Positions 10,275 through 21,256 are shown, counted from the stretch's first letter. The stretch: 64,000 bases of DNA from Hansfordia pulvinata (GCA_006538405.1 BJKQ01000008.1:863501-927500); one strand, 5' to 3'. The notes: a model not told the origin generated them from the sequence alone. Numbers and translations: made by a program.

Positions 10275-11848
10275 ATGATGCCTTCATACACACATGCGTG
10301 CCTTGGCTTCTTAGCCGCGGTTTCCACGGTCGTGTCGGCCGAGAAGAAGCCAGTGCTGTAAGTACCCCTGGGCCTGTGTTCCCTTGACTTCACATTTACG
10401 AGGTTGTTGTTTTCTTCTTCCTCCCTTTTTGGTTTTTCTTCTTTTTTTTTCAAGGATGACCGCTGACGGCGCACTGCCTCCGCCTACACCAGAGCCGTGT
10501 TTGGAGATACGCAGTCGTATACCGAGGTGAAGGTGGAGCGAGGAAGCAGCGAGATGACCCTGGTCCAGGACATCCATTCCTCAAAGTACGGGGGCCCGGC
10601 GTGGACGAGCTGGCTCACAGGGTGCGGCGTGCAGGGCGGCGGCGCAGGAGGCGGGGCCCAGCAGCAGCAGAGGGCCTCGGAGTGCGACATATCGCTGCGG
10701 CCCTACGTGGTGCCGGCGGCCACCGTCGAGCCGGGGTGGGGCGCCTACGAGGAAGGCTACAACAACCCGGACTTCGACTGGGATTCCGAACCTGATCACG
10801 AGATCTATGAGAAGCGCGGCCTGGCGGCGGCGGCGGCGGCGGCGAGGGTCAGGCGGCGCGCGACGGGGGGCCAGCAGGTGCGGCAGTTCCTCAACTCGGA
10901 GCAAGGGCTGGCGGCCATGAAGGAGGAGGCCGACTGGGACCGGTCGGTGGCCGGCCTGTGGCTCGGCTTCAACGACTTGGTAGGAATCGCCGACAACTTG
11001 AAGAACATCAAGTGGAAGAAGGACTGGCGGGCCAGCTACGGCAGCATCATCGACGGGCTGTTCGAGAACAGCGTGCTGCCACTGTCCAAGGCCGGCTTCA
11101 AGCACATCCTGCTCCTGAACATGCTCCCGGCCGACCGCATGCCCTACCCCGGCCCGGGGTGGGAGGAGGGAACCTTCCAGAAGCTGAAGATCGGGAGGGA
11201 CTATGAATTCCGCCTGCCGCCGAGGGTTCCCGCGGAGCACGTCGCGCTCTGGAACGAGCAGCTGGCCGGGGCCGTCAAGCGCCACAACCGCGGCGCGGGG
11301 CCCAAGGTCCTGCTGTTCGACGTCCACAAGGCGCTGACCGAGGTCCTGGACAGCCCGGGCCCGTGGGGCATCACAGAATCGGACAACTTCTGCAAGTGCC
11401 AGCTCTCGCCGAGGCTCGGGATACAACCCGAGCACCGGGAGCAGTGCTTCGCGGGGTTCCGGCGCTTCAAGCAGCAGTACGGCCCGGAGAGGTGCCTGCA
11501 GGGTTTCAAGTACTTCTGGTACGACCAGGCTCACCCGTAAGTACCACCCTTTCTTGTCCTCTTGACGGCCCGAACCTATTCGCTAAAACGTTGCCCAGTC
11601 AGGTCAGCGTTCAGAAGATCATCGCGCTGCGGGTGACCGAGTTCATGAAGAAGGAGCTCGGACACCGCTTCTGGCCGTCCTGGCCCGCGCCCAGCGAGAA
11701 GAGCATCAAGGACAACATCCGGCAGTGGGGATTCGGCGAGTGGCCGAGCCACTTCGTGCCCGAGGCCATGAGCCTGGCCGAGGAAGGGCGGGAAGCTCGC
11801 AAGGCCGCTCGGAAGGGGGGTTGTCTGTGGGTCCGAAGAGATTGCTGA
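10275..11848 (+). CDS. Secreted GDSL/SGNH-type esterase (CE16-like acetylesterase)
   Basis: Probable extracellular esterase, acting on acetylated plant polysaccharides if it behaves like CE16 relatives (inference). Three exons fit perfectly: 10275-10357 (signal peptide MMPSYTHACLGFLAAVSTVVS), 10493-11536 and 11599-11848; both introns are phase 2 with donor GTAAGT and acceptors ACACCAG and GCCCAG. The product has 458 residues. Block I appears as AVFGDTQSYTEV, unusual because two residues sit between GD and SYT. Block III is LWLGFNDLVG (the G-x-N-D motif). Block V is FWYDQAHP, giving the catalytic Asp and His; exon 3 begins inside it. An alanine run (about residues 133-140) lies between. The start could be 10275 or 10278. 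It converges with the minus-strand gene ending at 12545. Family call good, substrate uncertain. Confidence 0.82.
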
Positions 11849-12544
11849 GCTTGGGGGAAACGGGCGTCATCCAGAAATCGGGATTGATGTGCGCTATCGC
11901 TGAGAGACGAGATCTGATACTGTTGGTCTGGCCGGGCTGAATTCAGTCGAGACGTCTGGGGGGGGCATCATATGCGGGGATGGCTAGAGGAATCGACCCT
12001 GAGTCCCCGACATCTCTGCTCATAAGAATCAGTCGGGTCGACTTGCAGATAATCAGTACTCTGTAAGGGCAAAATGTACTCTGTCAATCTCGTCAGAGCA
12101 GCGCAAATCCAAAGGGGTCATTATCAAAACAATAGGGCACCTACCTAGATAGAAGGGCGGACAGGTCGAGGGTCCCAAATTGCTGGTAGAAACACCGGGC
12201 TTGCAAGTCCACGGCGCTTCCCACCCCACACGTGAATGGATTCGTGCTTGACGGGCTCTAGGAAGGCTTGGTAGCAACCGCGTTCTCTTGAGTCGTCGCC
12301 GAAGTGTTTTCCATTCACAGGCAAGGTATGGCCTGCCTTTCTATCAGTGTAATCGCTGTCTAATTGATGTATCTATGAATGTATGTGTGATTCCGCGGCG
12401 CCCTCGATTACCACACACCAACTCAATGCCCAATACAACAAAGGAACGAGAGGTTGGCGCGCGAAAAAGAATGCTCCCTCCTGCTAGCTATCTTACTCAA
12501 CCTACTAGTTAGATGCATGACTCCCACCATTGAGTCACTAACAA
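11849..12544. other. Spacer between convergent genes
   Basis: 3' regions of the esterase and the nucleoside-hydrolase-like gene. A CACCTACCTAG word is at 12138-12148. No coding frame supported. Confidence 0.5.
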
Positions 12545-14098
12545 CTAGATACCCGACTTCTCCGGCACGTCAACGTCCGCCGGCGACGGCAGGTTCTCCC
12601 GGGGATACCGACCCAGGCCGCCGGCGGGCATAGCCTGGAGAAGCGCCTCCCTGGCCCCAATGGCCGTCATGTGCTGCAGCGCCTGGCCCCTCGCTGTCTC
12701 TGCGCCGCCCTCGCCCACCTCCGCAACGTGCAGCTCGCGCCCTCTCTGCACGAATCCCGCGTCCACCCAGCTGCCGCGGTTGTGGAGGTACTTGTACACA
12801 AGGGCGACGTGCACGCCGTCGACGAGTTCGATGGTATTGCTGATGGTGAACTCGTTCGTCAGCTTGCCCGCCTCCTCGGCGGAGCTGGTGTCTCCAGCGG
12901 CCCGTGCCGCCCCCTCAGCGGCCTCGCAGTATGCCCGGAAGTGCGCGCGCAGCGGGTCCGCGTTGGAGCTCGGGTCGTGCCGTGCCCTGAAGGTCAGGGG
13001 CTCGACGGCGCGAAGGGCGTAGCCCAGCACGCTCTCGCCGGGCTTCTTCTTCTCTGCGGCGGTGATCTGCTGCTGCGGCACGAGGCTGGGGAACGACGGG
13101 TCTTTCGCGCGGGCGGCCTCGCCAAACTTCTCCTCCAGCTCGGCCAGCTCGACGACGTGGTAGGGGTCGCTCTGGGCCCAGCGGATGATAAGCGGGTGCA
13201 GCTGCTTCTCGAACGCGCTGACGGGCTGCGGGCCGCCGCTGTCGGGCACGAAGGAGCCCGGCTTCCGGAAAGAGAACCACGAGTTGCTGTACAGCACAAG
13301 GGCGTCCCGCTGGTGCGCCTGGACCGCGCCCCAGATGGCGTCGATGGCGGCTTTCTCGCGGTCTAAGCTCAGCGTCGTGTCCTGCTTGAGATTGAAGCCG
13401 GCGATCAGGTGGAACAGGGGAACGTCGATCGTGTCCCGGGCCAGCAATTTGACGACGTGGCGGTAGTCGGTCGGCGCGATCTGGTGCACGGCGACCCGCT
13501 TGCGCTTGCCTTTCCCGCCAACGAGGGAAAGGAGGCCGCTTCTTTTCCCCTTGTCCTCGAGGCGCGCGATCAAGTCATCGACGGTGTTGAGCTGCTCCTT
13601 CTTCGTGGGAAAGCGCCCTCCCGCGTGGGGGAAGCTTTGCAAGGTCTCGGCGGCGCCGTCCGGGAAGACCTTGGCCAGGACGCCGGGGATCGCCTCCTCG
13701 GGCTCGAAGAGGTTGAAGTTGTGAGTTTTCTTCTCGTTGAGGTCCAGGTGTTTGTCGAGAGTGCTGTAGAAGTGGATACTGGTGGTCTCTTTGCTGATGC
13801 TCGAGAGGAGGGCGTCGTAGGGCGCGTGGCCCGGCAGAATGCCCTGCATGGCGAGCATCGTGACCCAGTGGCCGAGGGTGCGGACGGGGTTCGGGTCCGC
13901 GGTGGTGACAATGTGGAGGCGCTGGGGCCGCTGCCGCAGCATCGGGTACAGCGAGGTCAGGTCGTCCGTCTTACCGTCGGTGAAGAGCACCACGTCGTCG
14001 AGGCCGAGTCCCGCGTCGCCCAGGGCGCGGCTCGTGAGCCGAGGCACAGCCCGGGCTGCCGTGGCCAGGAGTGTCAACATGACAACTTTTTTCGACAT
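12545..14098 (-). CDS. Secreted protein with nucleoside-hydrolase-like metal site, 517 residues
   Basis: Single uninterrupted frame, ATG 14098 to stop 12545. The N-terminus MSKKVVMLTLLATAARAVPR looks like a signal peptide. Residues 36-70 read VVLFTDGKTDD, a hydrophobic-charged stretch, then LHIVTTADPN. Asp41, Asp45, Asp46 and Asn70 have the same spacing as Asp10, Asp14, Asp15 and Asn39, the calcium/ribose ligands in the Crithidia inosine-uridine nucleoside hydrolase. Beyond that the sequence is divergent; I could not place the fifth ligand (Asp242 there) or a catalytic His with confidence, and 517 residues is longer than the usual 310-370. So it may be a divergent hydrolase or a fold relative with another role. 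A patch GGKGKRKRV near residue 200 is strongly basic. The upstream region holds an 8-bp minisatellite about 300 bases before the start. Confidence 0.62.
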   Translation of the reverse strand: MSKKVVMLTLLATAARAVPRLTSRALGDAGLGLDDVVLFTDGKTDDLTSLYPMLRQRPQRLHIVTTADPNPVRTLGHWVTMLAMQGILPGHAPYDALLSSISKETTSIHFYSTLDKHLDLNEKKTHNFNLFEPEEAIPGVLAKVFPDGAAETLQSFPHAGGRFPTKKEQLNTVDDLIARLEDKGKRSGLLSLVGGKGKRKRVAVHQIAPTDYRHVVKLLARDTIDVPLFHLIAGFNLKQDTTLSLDREKAAIDAIWGAVQAHQRDALVLYSNSWFSFRKPGSFVPDSGGPQPVSAFEKQLHPLIIRWAQSDPYHVVELAELEEKFGEAARAKDPSFPSLVPQQQITAAEKKKPGESVLGYALRAVEPLTFRARHDPSSNADPLRAHFRAYCEAAEGAARAAGDTSSAEEAGKLTNEFTISNTIELVDGVHVALVYKYLHNRGSWVDAGFVQRGRELHVAEVGEGGAETARGQALQHMTAIGAREALLQAMPAGGLGRYPRENLPSPADVDVPEKSGI

Positions 14099-16607
14099 TG
14101 TCTAACGGGCCGTTCGCTCGGGCTTGGGGGGGGTGGGGTAGCGCCGCGTCTTGGAAAAGGTTGTGTTTGCTGGGAAAATTCCTCTCTCTGAAAATGAACC
14201 AGAGGTCTTCCGGCGAGCTTCTTATGGTTGATTCCAGCTTCAGGGGTTTGCTTCGCTCTCAGCGGGGCCCCTAGACGGAAGATGACGGAGAGTGGCGATT
14301 GGTGCCTCCAGAGGGGCGCCAATTTCCATTTTCTCGCCATCTGATGATTGTTGTTGGTTGGCCAAGTGAGGCGGGAGATGGATCCAGAATCATGGTGGCA
14401 GTGAGGCCCCCTTGCTTGATTGCTTGATTGCTTGATTGCTTGATTGCTTGATTGCTTGATTGCTTGATTGCTTGATTGCTTGATTGCTTGATTGCTTGAT
14501 TGCTTGATTGCTTGATTGCTTGATTGCTTGATTGCTTGATTGCTTGATTGCTTGATTGCTTGATTGCTTGATTGCTTGATTGCTTGATTGCTTGATTGCT
14601 TGATTGCTCGATTGCTCGATTGCTCGATTGCTTTCCTGGCTTCTTGTTCGTTTCCTCTCTTGGCTACTTGCATGTTTGCTTGGCTGCTTGATTGTTTGCT
14701 TAGGCAGGCAAGCAAGCCAGGTTGCAAACCGGGGCAGGGTGAAAATAGGGTGGCGAAGCAAGGTAGTAGCCCCAGTGACCGACGCTGATGAGTGATGCTG
14801 GCAACTGCCGTGTCGTCGGCAACTCCCACGTCACCACGCAGTCCATCGCATCAATCACGTACCCACCTACATTGCGGGATAACATTGCGGGATAGTTGGC
14901 TTGCCCCGGCATGGCATCGGGGGCTCTGTGGGAAACGGACGCTGCCGGCCGGGTTTGCCGTCCCGGTATCTCGAGTCGTTTCTGGGGCCGGCCAGGGTCG
15001 CTGGGTATTGCATGATGCGTCGGGCGGTGGCGGGGCCTCATGGAAAACCCAATAGCACGATGATGACCGGGCGGCGGTTCTTTGAGTGGCCACACGCTGC
15101 ATGTACGGGCTGTGCCGTCGTCCGCTCAATGATAGACGTGTGGCACTGCCACAACCGGGTCATAGACCAAAAAAGCCTCCCAGCCGCATCTGGCCCAGTC
15201 GCAGCTGGGCTCGGGGTCTGAGGTCTGAGGTAGTGCGAGATTTCATGTCTCTCCGTCCCCAAGGGTGGTGTGATCGATGCAGAGACCTGGTGTACTCGTA
15301 GTGTCGCGCACAGGCCGCGGATGGTGTTCGGCCAGCGGACAGCACGCAAAGCACCTGATGGCTCGGAGCAGATGGACGATTGATTGTCAGGATTTGGATG
15401 TTGTAGTGGAAGAGGTTCCAACATGAATGGTATGGCCGCCCGCCTCCGACCGCGCGGTTTCCTGGTTTAACCCCGCGGCCAGACTGAAGGCAGGAACGAT
15501 CCGCAACACTACTTCATTACATGTACCCGTGGACATGTGGATGAGTAAGGTACCTTGATCAGTCGAGTCGGTCATTCACATCTATGCTGGGACCTACCTC
15601 CTACCTACCCGATGTAGGGAGGTCCTCTTTGTCACGACTTGTTTTTAGCCCTCGTTAGAATGATCACAGCTGTGCGAGTATTGCCACCGGGCCCCACGTG
15701 GCTGGCAGGCAACCACCCTTGGCCCCGTATCGTGGCAGGGCAGACCGGCGTTCGTTTGTTCGTGCGAGGCATGGAAGCATGGCAGGAAATTCCGCGGCTG
15801 GAGGCCTTGATTCGGAGAAATAATCAGGGCCGCCGAGGCAGCGCGTTGGCCGTTTGGGCCAGATGCGAGGCCAGAGCCAGTCGACCTCACTCGCGCGCTG
15901 GTAGCTCGACACGGTCAATGGAAGAGAGGCCTAAGTAATGAGCAAATGTACCTGTTTCCGGCCTGTCTCTCATTGACATTTCCAGAACAAGTTACCCTCC
16001 TGAAAAGTTCATCAACTACACCTGCGCGCATGCCATAGCTCCAGGGCCTGGGCTTCCGAATTTGCAAGATAAAAGTAGCACATTGCCACGCGTCAGCCTC
16101 ACGTTCGCCCCTGTCAACAGGCTAAGCAAGCAACAGCCCCGACTGGCGCCATCAAACATGAACACAACGGTTTTCTCAAGTCGAGAGCGTTCCACTATCG
16201 AGGAGTTTTCCATCCCCCCAGAACTGAAGAAATTGATGAGGCCGGACTAAAACATACCACAGAGCGAGCTTTGGGACTTGTGCCATCTGGCCCTATCACC
16301 AGATCCCCTATGGCCAGGTCCTCGCTACATCTCACTTTGGTGCTGCACAAGCACCTGCAACTGCCCCGCGCAAAATCGAGCAGCCCCTTTCACCCAAGCG
16401 CCGACGACTGTCCGCCATCCGATATGAAGCAAGGGGCCCGGTGGCCACGCGGGTATGCGTTCAGGCATGTGGCCTGCGGTACCCTCACGCACCTGCCGAA
16501 CCGCCGCCGCCCAGCAGCATGTCCATGTCAATGACTGCCTCTTGTTTCTCCTTCAGAATATCCCAGTACGCTACCTCACTGTACTGCGGGATTGCTCCTC
16601 CGTTTTC
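14099..16607. other. Intergenic with a minisatellite
   Basis: Promoter and leader of the nucleoside-hydrolase-like gene at the left, then the 8-bp tandem repeat, then about 2 kb without a supported gene. TACTCGTA lies at 15293-15300 and GGTACC words lie near 15550. A 251-residue minus frame (14074-14829) is only the translated repeat and its flanks. Confidence 0.55.
14409..14640. repeat. 8-bp tandem repeat (CTTGATTG)n, about 28 copies
   Basis: The unit CTTGATTG repeats almost perfectly for about 230 bases. The last three or four copies at the right end carry a T-to-C change (GCTCGATT). Three units equal 24 bases, so each frame gives an eight-residue peptide repeat (IKQSSNQA on the minus strand) with no stop; this is a by-product of the period and not evidence of coding. 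It lies about 310 bases upstream of the ATG at 14098. Confidence 0.95.
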
Positions 16608-17243
16608 CTACTGCCTCTCTCTCTCACTCCGGCATCTGTGGCCGCACCTGTCGGGGCTTGTGTGTACGTATATTTCGCGCGGGCAGTTGTACACTCTCCT
16701 GGATCCCTTTTGGAGAGTGAACTTGACCCTGGCATTGGAAGCGGCGCGCTCGTCGACGACGGGCTCCAGGGCGTCCCGGGATCTCAGGGGCAATGTGACG
16801 TTCGGCGAATCCAGAGGCGAATCGCACTGTGCCATGTCGACCTGAGTGTGTACCTTGACGGCCTCCTGGTATTTCTTTTCTTGCACCCAGGACACGAGGG
16901 CCGGGATCTGGAAGTACCGCGCCTCTCCAAGCAGCGCGGCGTACCGCGGTAGGTCGTGCGTCATCGAGGCCGTGTCGTAGAAGAGCGGCATCTGGCCGGT
17001 GCGCAGGTAGCGCAGGATGTGCTCGAAGAGGGCCGCGTCACCGTCGACAAAGTAGCAGCCCTCGTCGTCGGTGCCGTGGTCCCAGTCCCGCGAAAGCATC
17101 GCCTTGAAGTACTCGCTCTCGCCGCATGTGAGGGCGTCGCGAGTCGTGTGGAAAACGCGCTCGCCAACCCGGACTTTGACACGGTGGGAGTCGCTGCTGC
17201 TGCTCCGATTCTCGCTGGGGGTTGTTGTGGCCGAGGACGACAT
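16608..17243 (-). CDS. BTB/POZ-domain protein, 211 residues
   Basis: Single exon; I chose ATG 17243 (MSSSATTTPSENR) because the domain begins just after it; an upstream in-frame ATG at 17417 adds a leader-like stretch. Residues about 24-115 form a BTB fold of the potassium-channel-tetramerisation type: VKVRVGERVFHTTRDALT, SEYFKAMLSRDW, YFVDGDAALFEHILRYLRTG, then YAALLGEARYFQIPAL. Such domains make homo- or hetero-oligomers and often act as Cullin-3 adaptors (family knowledge). The C-terminal 90 residues, with VYNCPREIYVHTSPDRCG near the end, show no second domain I recognise. Partner and role are unknown. Confidence 0.8.
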   Translation of the reverse strand: MSSSATTTPSENRSSSSDSHRVKVRVGERVFHTTRDALTCGESEYFKAMLSRDWDHGTDDEGCYFVDGDAALFEHILRYLRTGQMPLFYDTASMTHDLPRYAALLGEARYFQIPALVSWVQEKKYQEAVKVHTQVDMAQCDSPLDSPNVTLPLRSRDALEPVVDERAASNARVKFTLQKGSRRVYNCPREIYVHTSPDRCGHRCRSERERQ

Positions 17244-18567
17244 GATACAGTGTGGTTTGAAGATTGGAGATAGATGCGCTCGATCTGGGTAAAAGGTCAG
17301 CACCATGTCTTCCGCGCTGCAAGCCCGTGGGCCGGGAAAGGACGGTGATATAAGCGTTCGCGGCGTGGTGTGAGCGGCCGACAGGCGTGCCAAAGTGGAA
17401 CCCCAAATGGTACGCACATGTGCCTGTGTTCACGCAGTTGAGTTAAGCTCTTGAGCCGTTTGAGCCAAACAGTCAAAGCGCACATTATAGAAGGGATCGA
17501 TGGTGGGTGTGAAGACAGTGGGAGCTGTAGCAGCTGTGTCGAAGCAAAAATTACGTGGGATAGAGAGTTTATCGGTCGCGCCCGGGGTTGGCCCGATTGC
17601 ACCTGGATACCCCTCCTTGACGGGTCGCTCTTTCCGTTTGTACATACCTACCTATACGGAGGAGAGCCATGTCCAAACGTACCGGTATCGAATTCATGAT
17701 CGGTCCAAGGTTTGGAGGGAACCCGGCCCGAAGGGTCATGATGGTGTTCGCATGGCATGATGCCTGTAAGATGCTCTGCCGAGCAGGCAGGATACTCTCG
17801 GTGTAGCTCTGGAACCATCATTACAGAGTCAAGCTTATTTTCTATTCATGGGTTACTAGTCGCCGCTGAAATGCGCAATAGATGCCCATGGTAAAGCGAA
17901 GAGCCTGGGATTTTCGGACTCTGGAGAAATCACAATCATGAGAAATCACAATTATCAGAATCTGGATTGAATTGTAATTGAGTGAAAAAAATAAGTATGC
18001 ATAGCAACGCTACCAACGCTGAATCAATGACGCTAGGGCAGACAGCTCTACTAAACAGTCCTACGCAAACCACGAGCCGCGAAGCGCTGGGGAAACAAAA
18101 ACAACAGCGCCGGCGGCATGGGGCCGGAAAACAAACCTCTGCTCTGGAAACAAGTCTATCGACGAGATTCAATCAAACTCCGCCAGATTGAATGGACGCC
18201 TTTCAAGACGAAACAATGCTGTTCCGGAAATCAAGCTGAAGAGATGCCGTCCACTCACCTGGAGAGCATCTCTCAGCGGCAAAAAAAAAAAAAAAAAAAA
18301 AAAAGGGGGCGAGCCGGCTGCGCTGAAGATACTGTTAATGAACCGTGGCTTGGCGAGCTTGGCTTACCTGAGACGGCCGCCTGCGGTCCAGCGCAGGTTT
18401 CGGCCTCTCGCCTCGGGGGCGCTGGTCGTGACGTGCTGATCTGTGCGGCTCGGGGTGGTCTGCGTGGCTTACCTGAGGAGCTCACCTGTGTCCTCATGTG
18501 TTTTGTGCCTCGTGCTCGTCCCCAAACCGCGGTTTCTCGGCACGAGCTATGGAAGGGAGGGGGGAAC
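17244..18567. other. Intergenic or 3' region of the polyQ gene
   Basis: Left part is the BTB leader. From 18567 down to about 18250 the minus strand shows a series of splice-like junctions (GTGAGT right after codon 18570, CAGGTGAG near 18488, CAGGTAAG near 18475 and 18370, CAGGTGAG near 18260), so the polyQ transcript may be spliced in this stretch. No other gene supported. Confidence 0.4.
18281..18304. repeat. Poly-A tract, 24 bases
   Basis: Uninterrupted run of A on the plus strand, followed by GGGGGC. Read on the minus strand it is a poly-T tract lying between the splice-like junctions downstream of the polyQ gene, where it could act as a polypyrimidine tract. Length in the read may be inaccurate. 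Confidence 0.9.
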
Positions 18568-19574
18568 TCACAAGGAGTCGTACGCTGCCCAGTCGAACCC
18601 GAAGGCCTCGTCGAAGAAACCGGGGCCATGCTCATCTGAGCTGCCGGGCGCCGCTGCTTCTGCTCCCAGCCAGTCTTCTCCGTTCGGGTCGCCTGAGCTG
18701 GCGGGTGCGGCTGCTGCTGCTGCTGCTGCTGCCTCTCCCAGCAGGTCTCCCCCATCCAGGCCGAGAAGCGCCGCGAAGTCCTGGTTCGGATCGAACGCGC
18801 CGCCCCCCGCCAAGCCTTGCGTCCACGTCGCCGAGCTCGCCGTCGAGACCTGCAGACCATGCGCGGAGAGATCCTAGCTCTCGTCAGACGCAGGCTGCTG
18901 CTCTCCGGGAGCGCCCGTCTCTTCGTCGGCGGCCCGCGGCGCGTCGTCGTCGTCGTCGTCGTCGGCATCCGAGGGGCCTGCTGCAGGAGCCGAGGCCGTC
19001 GATGTCGATGTCGTTGTGGGATCGGGGCTCTCGCGCCGCCGGCGCTTGGCCTCTGGCCCCTCCGCCTCCGCCTCTTCTTCTGGCTCCGGGCTCGACAATT
19101 TTCGCTTGGGCGATTGGGCGTGCTGCGCGGCGGCTGCCGGGCGGGGTCGGTCCGTGCCAGACGGTGCTTCCCAGGCGGCGGCGGCGGCGGCGGTGACAGT
19201 GTCTGCCTGGATAGAGGGCTGCCGCTGCTGCTCGTCGTCGCGTCGGGCCCTCTTGGTCTCCCGCTGCTCGGCAGCCTGTGCCTTCTCGCCGCCCTCTTCC
19301 TCGCCGAGATCTGAGTCTGCGGGCTTGCGCTTGCGCTTTTGCGCGGCGTGGCCACTCGGACCCGGGCTGGCGCCGTAGATGTCCCCGTCGTACCCATCGG
19401 GGTTCTCCCACGTCAGGCCGGGGCCGACCCCTGCGCTCTCGCTCTCGCTCTCGCCCTCGGCCTCGGCCTCGGGCAGACGGCGTTGACGCTTAGGGGCGGG
19501 GCTCGCGTCGGCGGGGCCGGCGGCGGCGGAGGCGTCCTGCTCGTCGTCTTCGGCGGGTCTCTGCCTTTTGGGGC

Positions 19575-19632
<58 letters not shown>

Positions 19633-21224
19633 GGCCTGAGCATGCTGTGGTTGCGGGGGGTCCGGGTTGGCTGACGCGAGGCCGGGATCCAGACGCTGCT
19701 CAAAGGCAAGCTCAGCAGGAGGAGGAGGAGGAGGCGCCGCCGCCGCTGCGTGCTGGTGGCTCTGGTAAGCCCCGCCGGCCAGTCCGGAGGCCCGGCGTGG
19801 GGCGCGGCGCGCTCGTAGTCGGAGGGGGAGTGGAAGTAGGGCGGGTATCCCTGCTGGTAGAACGGGGTGGACTGCGCATACCCGGCGTTGGCGAAGTTGG
19901 GTATCGGAAACGCTCTCAAGTCGGACTGGGGCATCGGAGCGGCCGGCTGCGCGGTCATCGGCGCCCACGCGTCGTTGAGCTGGGGGCCGCCGAGGGGCGC
20001 GGGAGGGGTGCGGAACGGTGCAGCGGCCTGCTGATGGAGGCTTGTCTGCGCGCCGCTGTCGTCTGCGCCACCGTCCTCGTTTTCGGCGGTAGCAGGAGCG
20101 GCAGCAGCAGAAGTAGCAGCCGGAGCCCGGCTGCGGCCCTGGCCCTGGCCCCGCGCCCGGCCGGTCCTCTTCTCCTCCTGCCTTCGCTCCGTCTCGGCGA
20201 CGAAGAGCGCCAGGTCGCCCATGTGGGTCTCCAGGTCGACGCCGCCGCGCCGGTTGCGCGTCTTGCGCCGCGCGCCCGGCTCGCTGGCCAGGTGGCACGC
20301 GGTCAGTGCCCGGCACAGCGAGCGCCCGTGGTCGTAGACGTGCCGGGGCCGCGCGGCCCCGCGGGCCTCGGCCTGCGCCCGCTCGGCGTCCCACCGCGGG
20401 AACTCGTCCGCCCACCACTGCTCGACGGCCTGGGAGAACCTCGAGTCGGACCGCTGCTTGCCGATGGCGAACAGGTTGCGCTGCTCGTGCGGGAAGTGGC
20501 GCGTGTCCGGGCGGATGTCGAGCCGCCGCCACAGGTCGACCAGCGAGAAGTGCCGCTCCAGGCAGTACAGGTGCGCGTAGCCGGCGTTGTGGAAGGGGTC
20601 GAAGGCGCCGTTGTCGTTCATGCGCTCGTCGAACGTGACCAGCGGGAAGCCCTGGCGGATCGTCCCGTTGGCCACGGGGCAGTCGCCGAACAGGCATCCG
20701 TTGGTGCTGCTCGCGCCGGCCGCCTGCGTCGGGTACCGCGAGGTGGCCTGCGCCGGCGGCCACCCGATCCACAGCGTCAGCCCCTGCCGCGCCCGGTCCG
20801 CGACCCGGCGCCGCGCCGGCCCCGGCTCCACCCAGCGCTCGGCCTGCGGGCCCGCGGCGGCGGCGCCCGGGTCCCGCGCGCCGAGCAGGTACATGCCCAT
20901 CTCCCGCGCCGTCAGCCGCCCCGGCGCCAGGCCGCCGAACCGGTCGTACGCGAACCGCGGGGTCGCCTCCGGGTCGCTGCCGCTGCACGGGCCCCACGCC
21001 GCGGGAGCCGGCGGCGGCGGGCCGTACCACTCCTCCGGGTCCGGCTCGCGCCCCCTGCCCTGCCCGCTTCGGGCCGTCCTGTGCGTGGTCCGCTCGATCA
21101 CCCGATCCCCATGCCCTGGGCGGGCGGGCGGCTGCGGCGCCGGGTCCAGCACCGTGGCCAGAGGGAGCGTGGACGACGACGCGGGTGCGGGCCGTTGCTG
21201 CTGCTGAGCTTGCCACTGCTGCGG

Positions 21225-21256
<32 letters not shown>

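Noticed and set aside
14409..14640. CRISPR-like array
   Set aside because: Unit of eight bases without spacers; a eukaryotic minisatellite.
14074..14829. 251-residue minus frame with IKQSSNQA repeats
   Set aside because: Produced by the 8-bp repeat, which is open in every frame; no start context or flanking domain.
18849..18888. 40-base intron removing the in-frame TAG of the polyQ gene
   Set aside because: GT..CTGCAG exists, but it is very short and the join leads into an arginine-rich frame rather than the acidic coding-like one.
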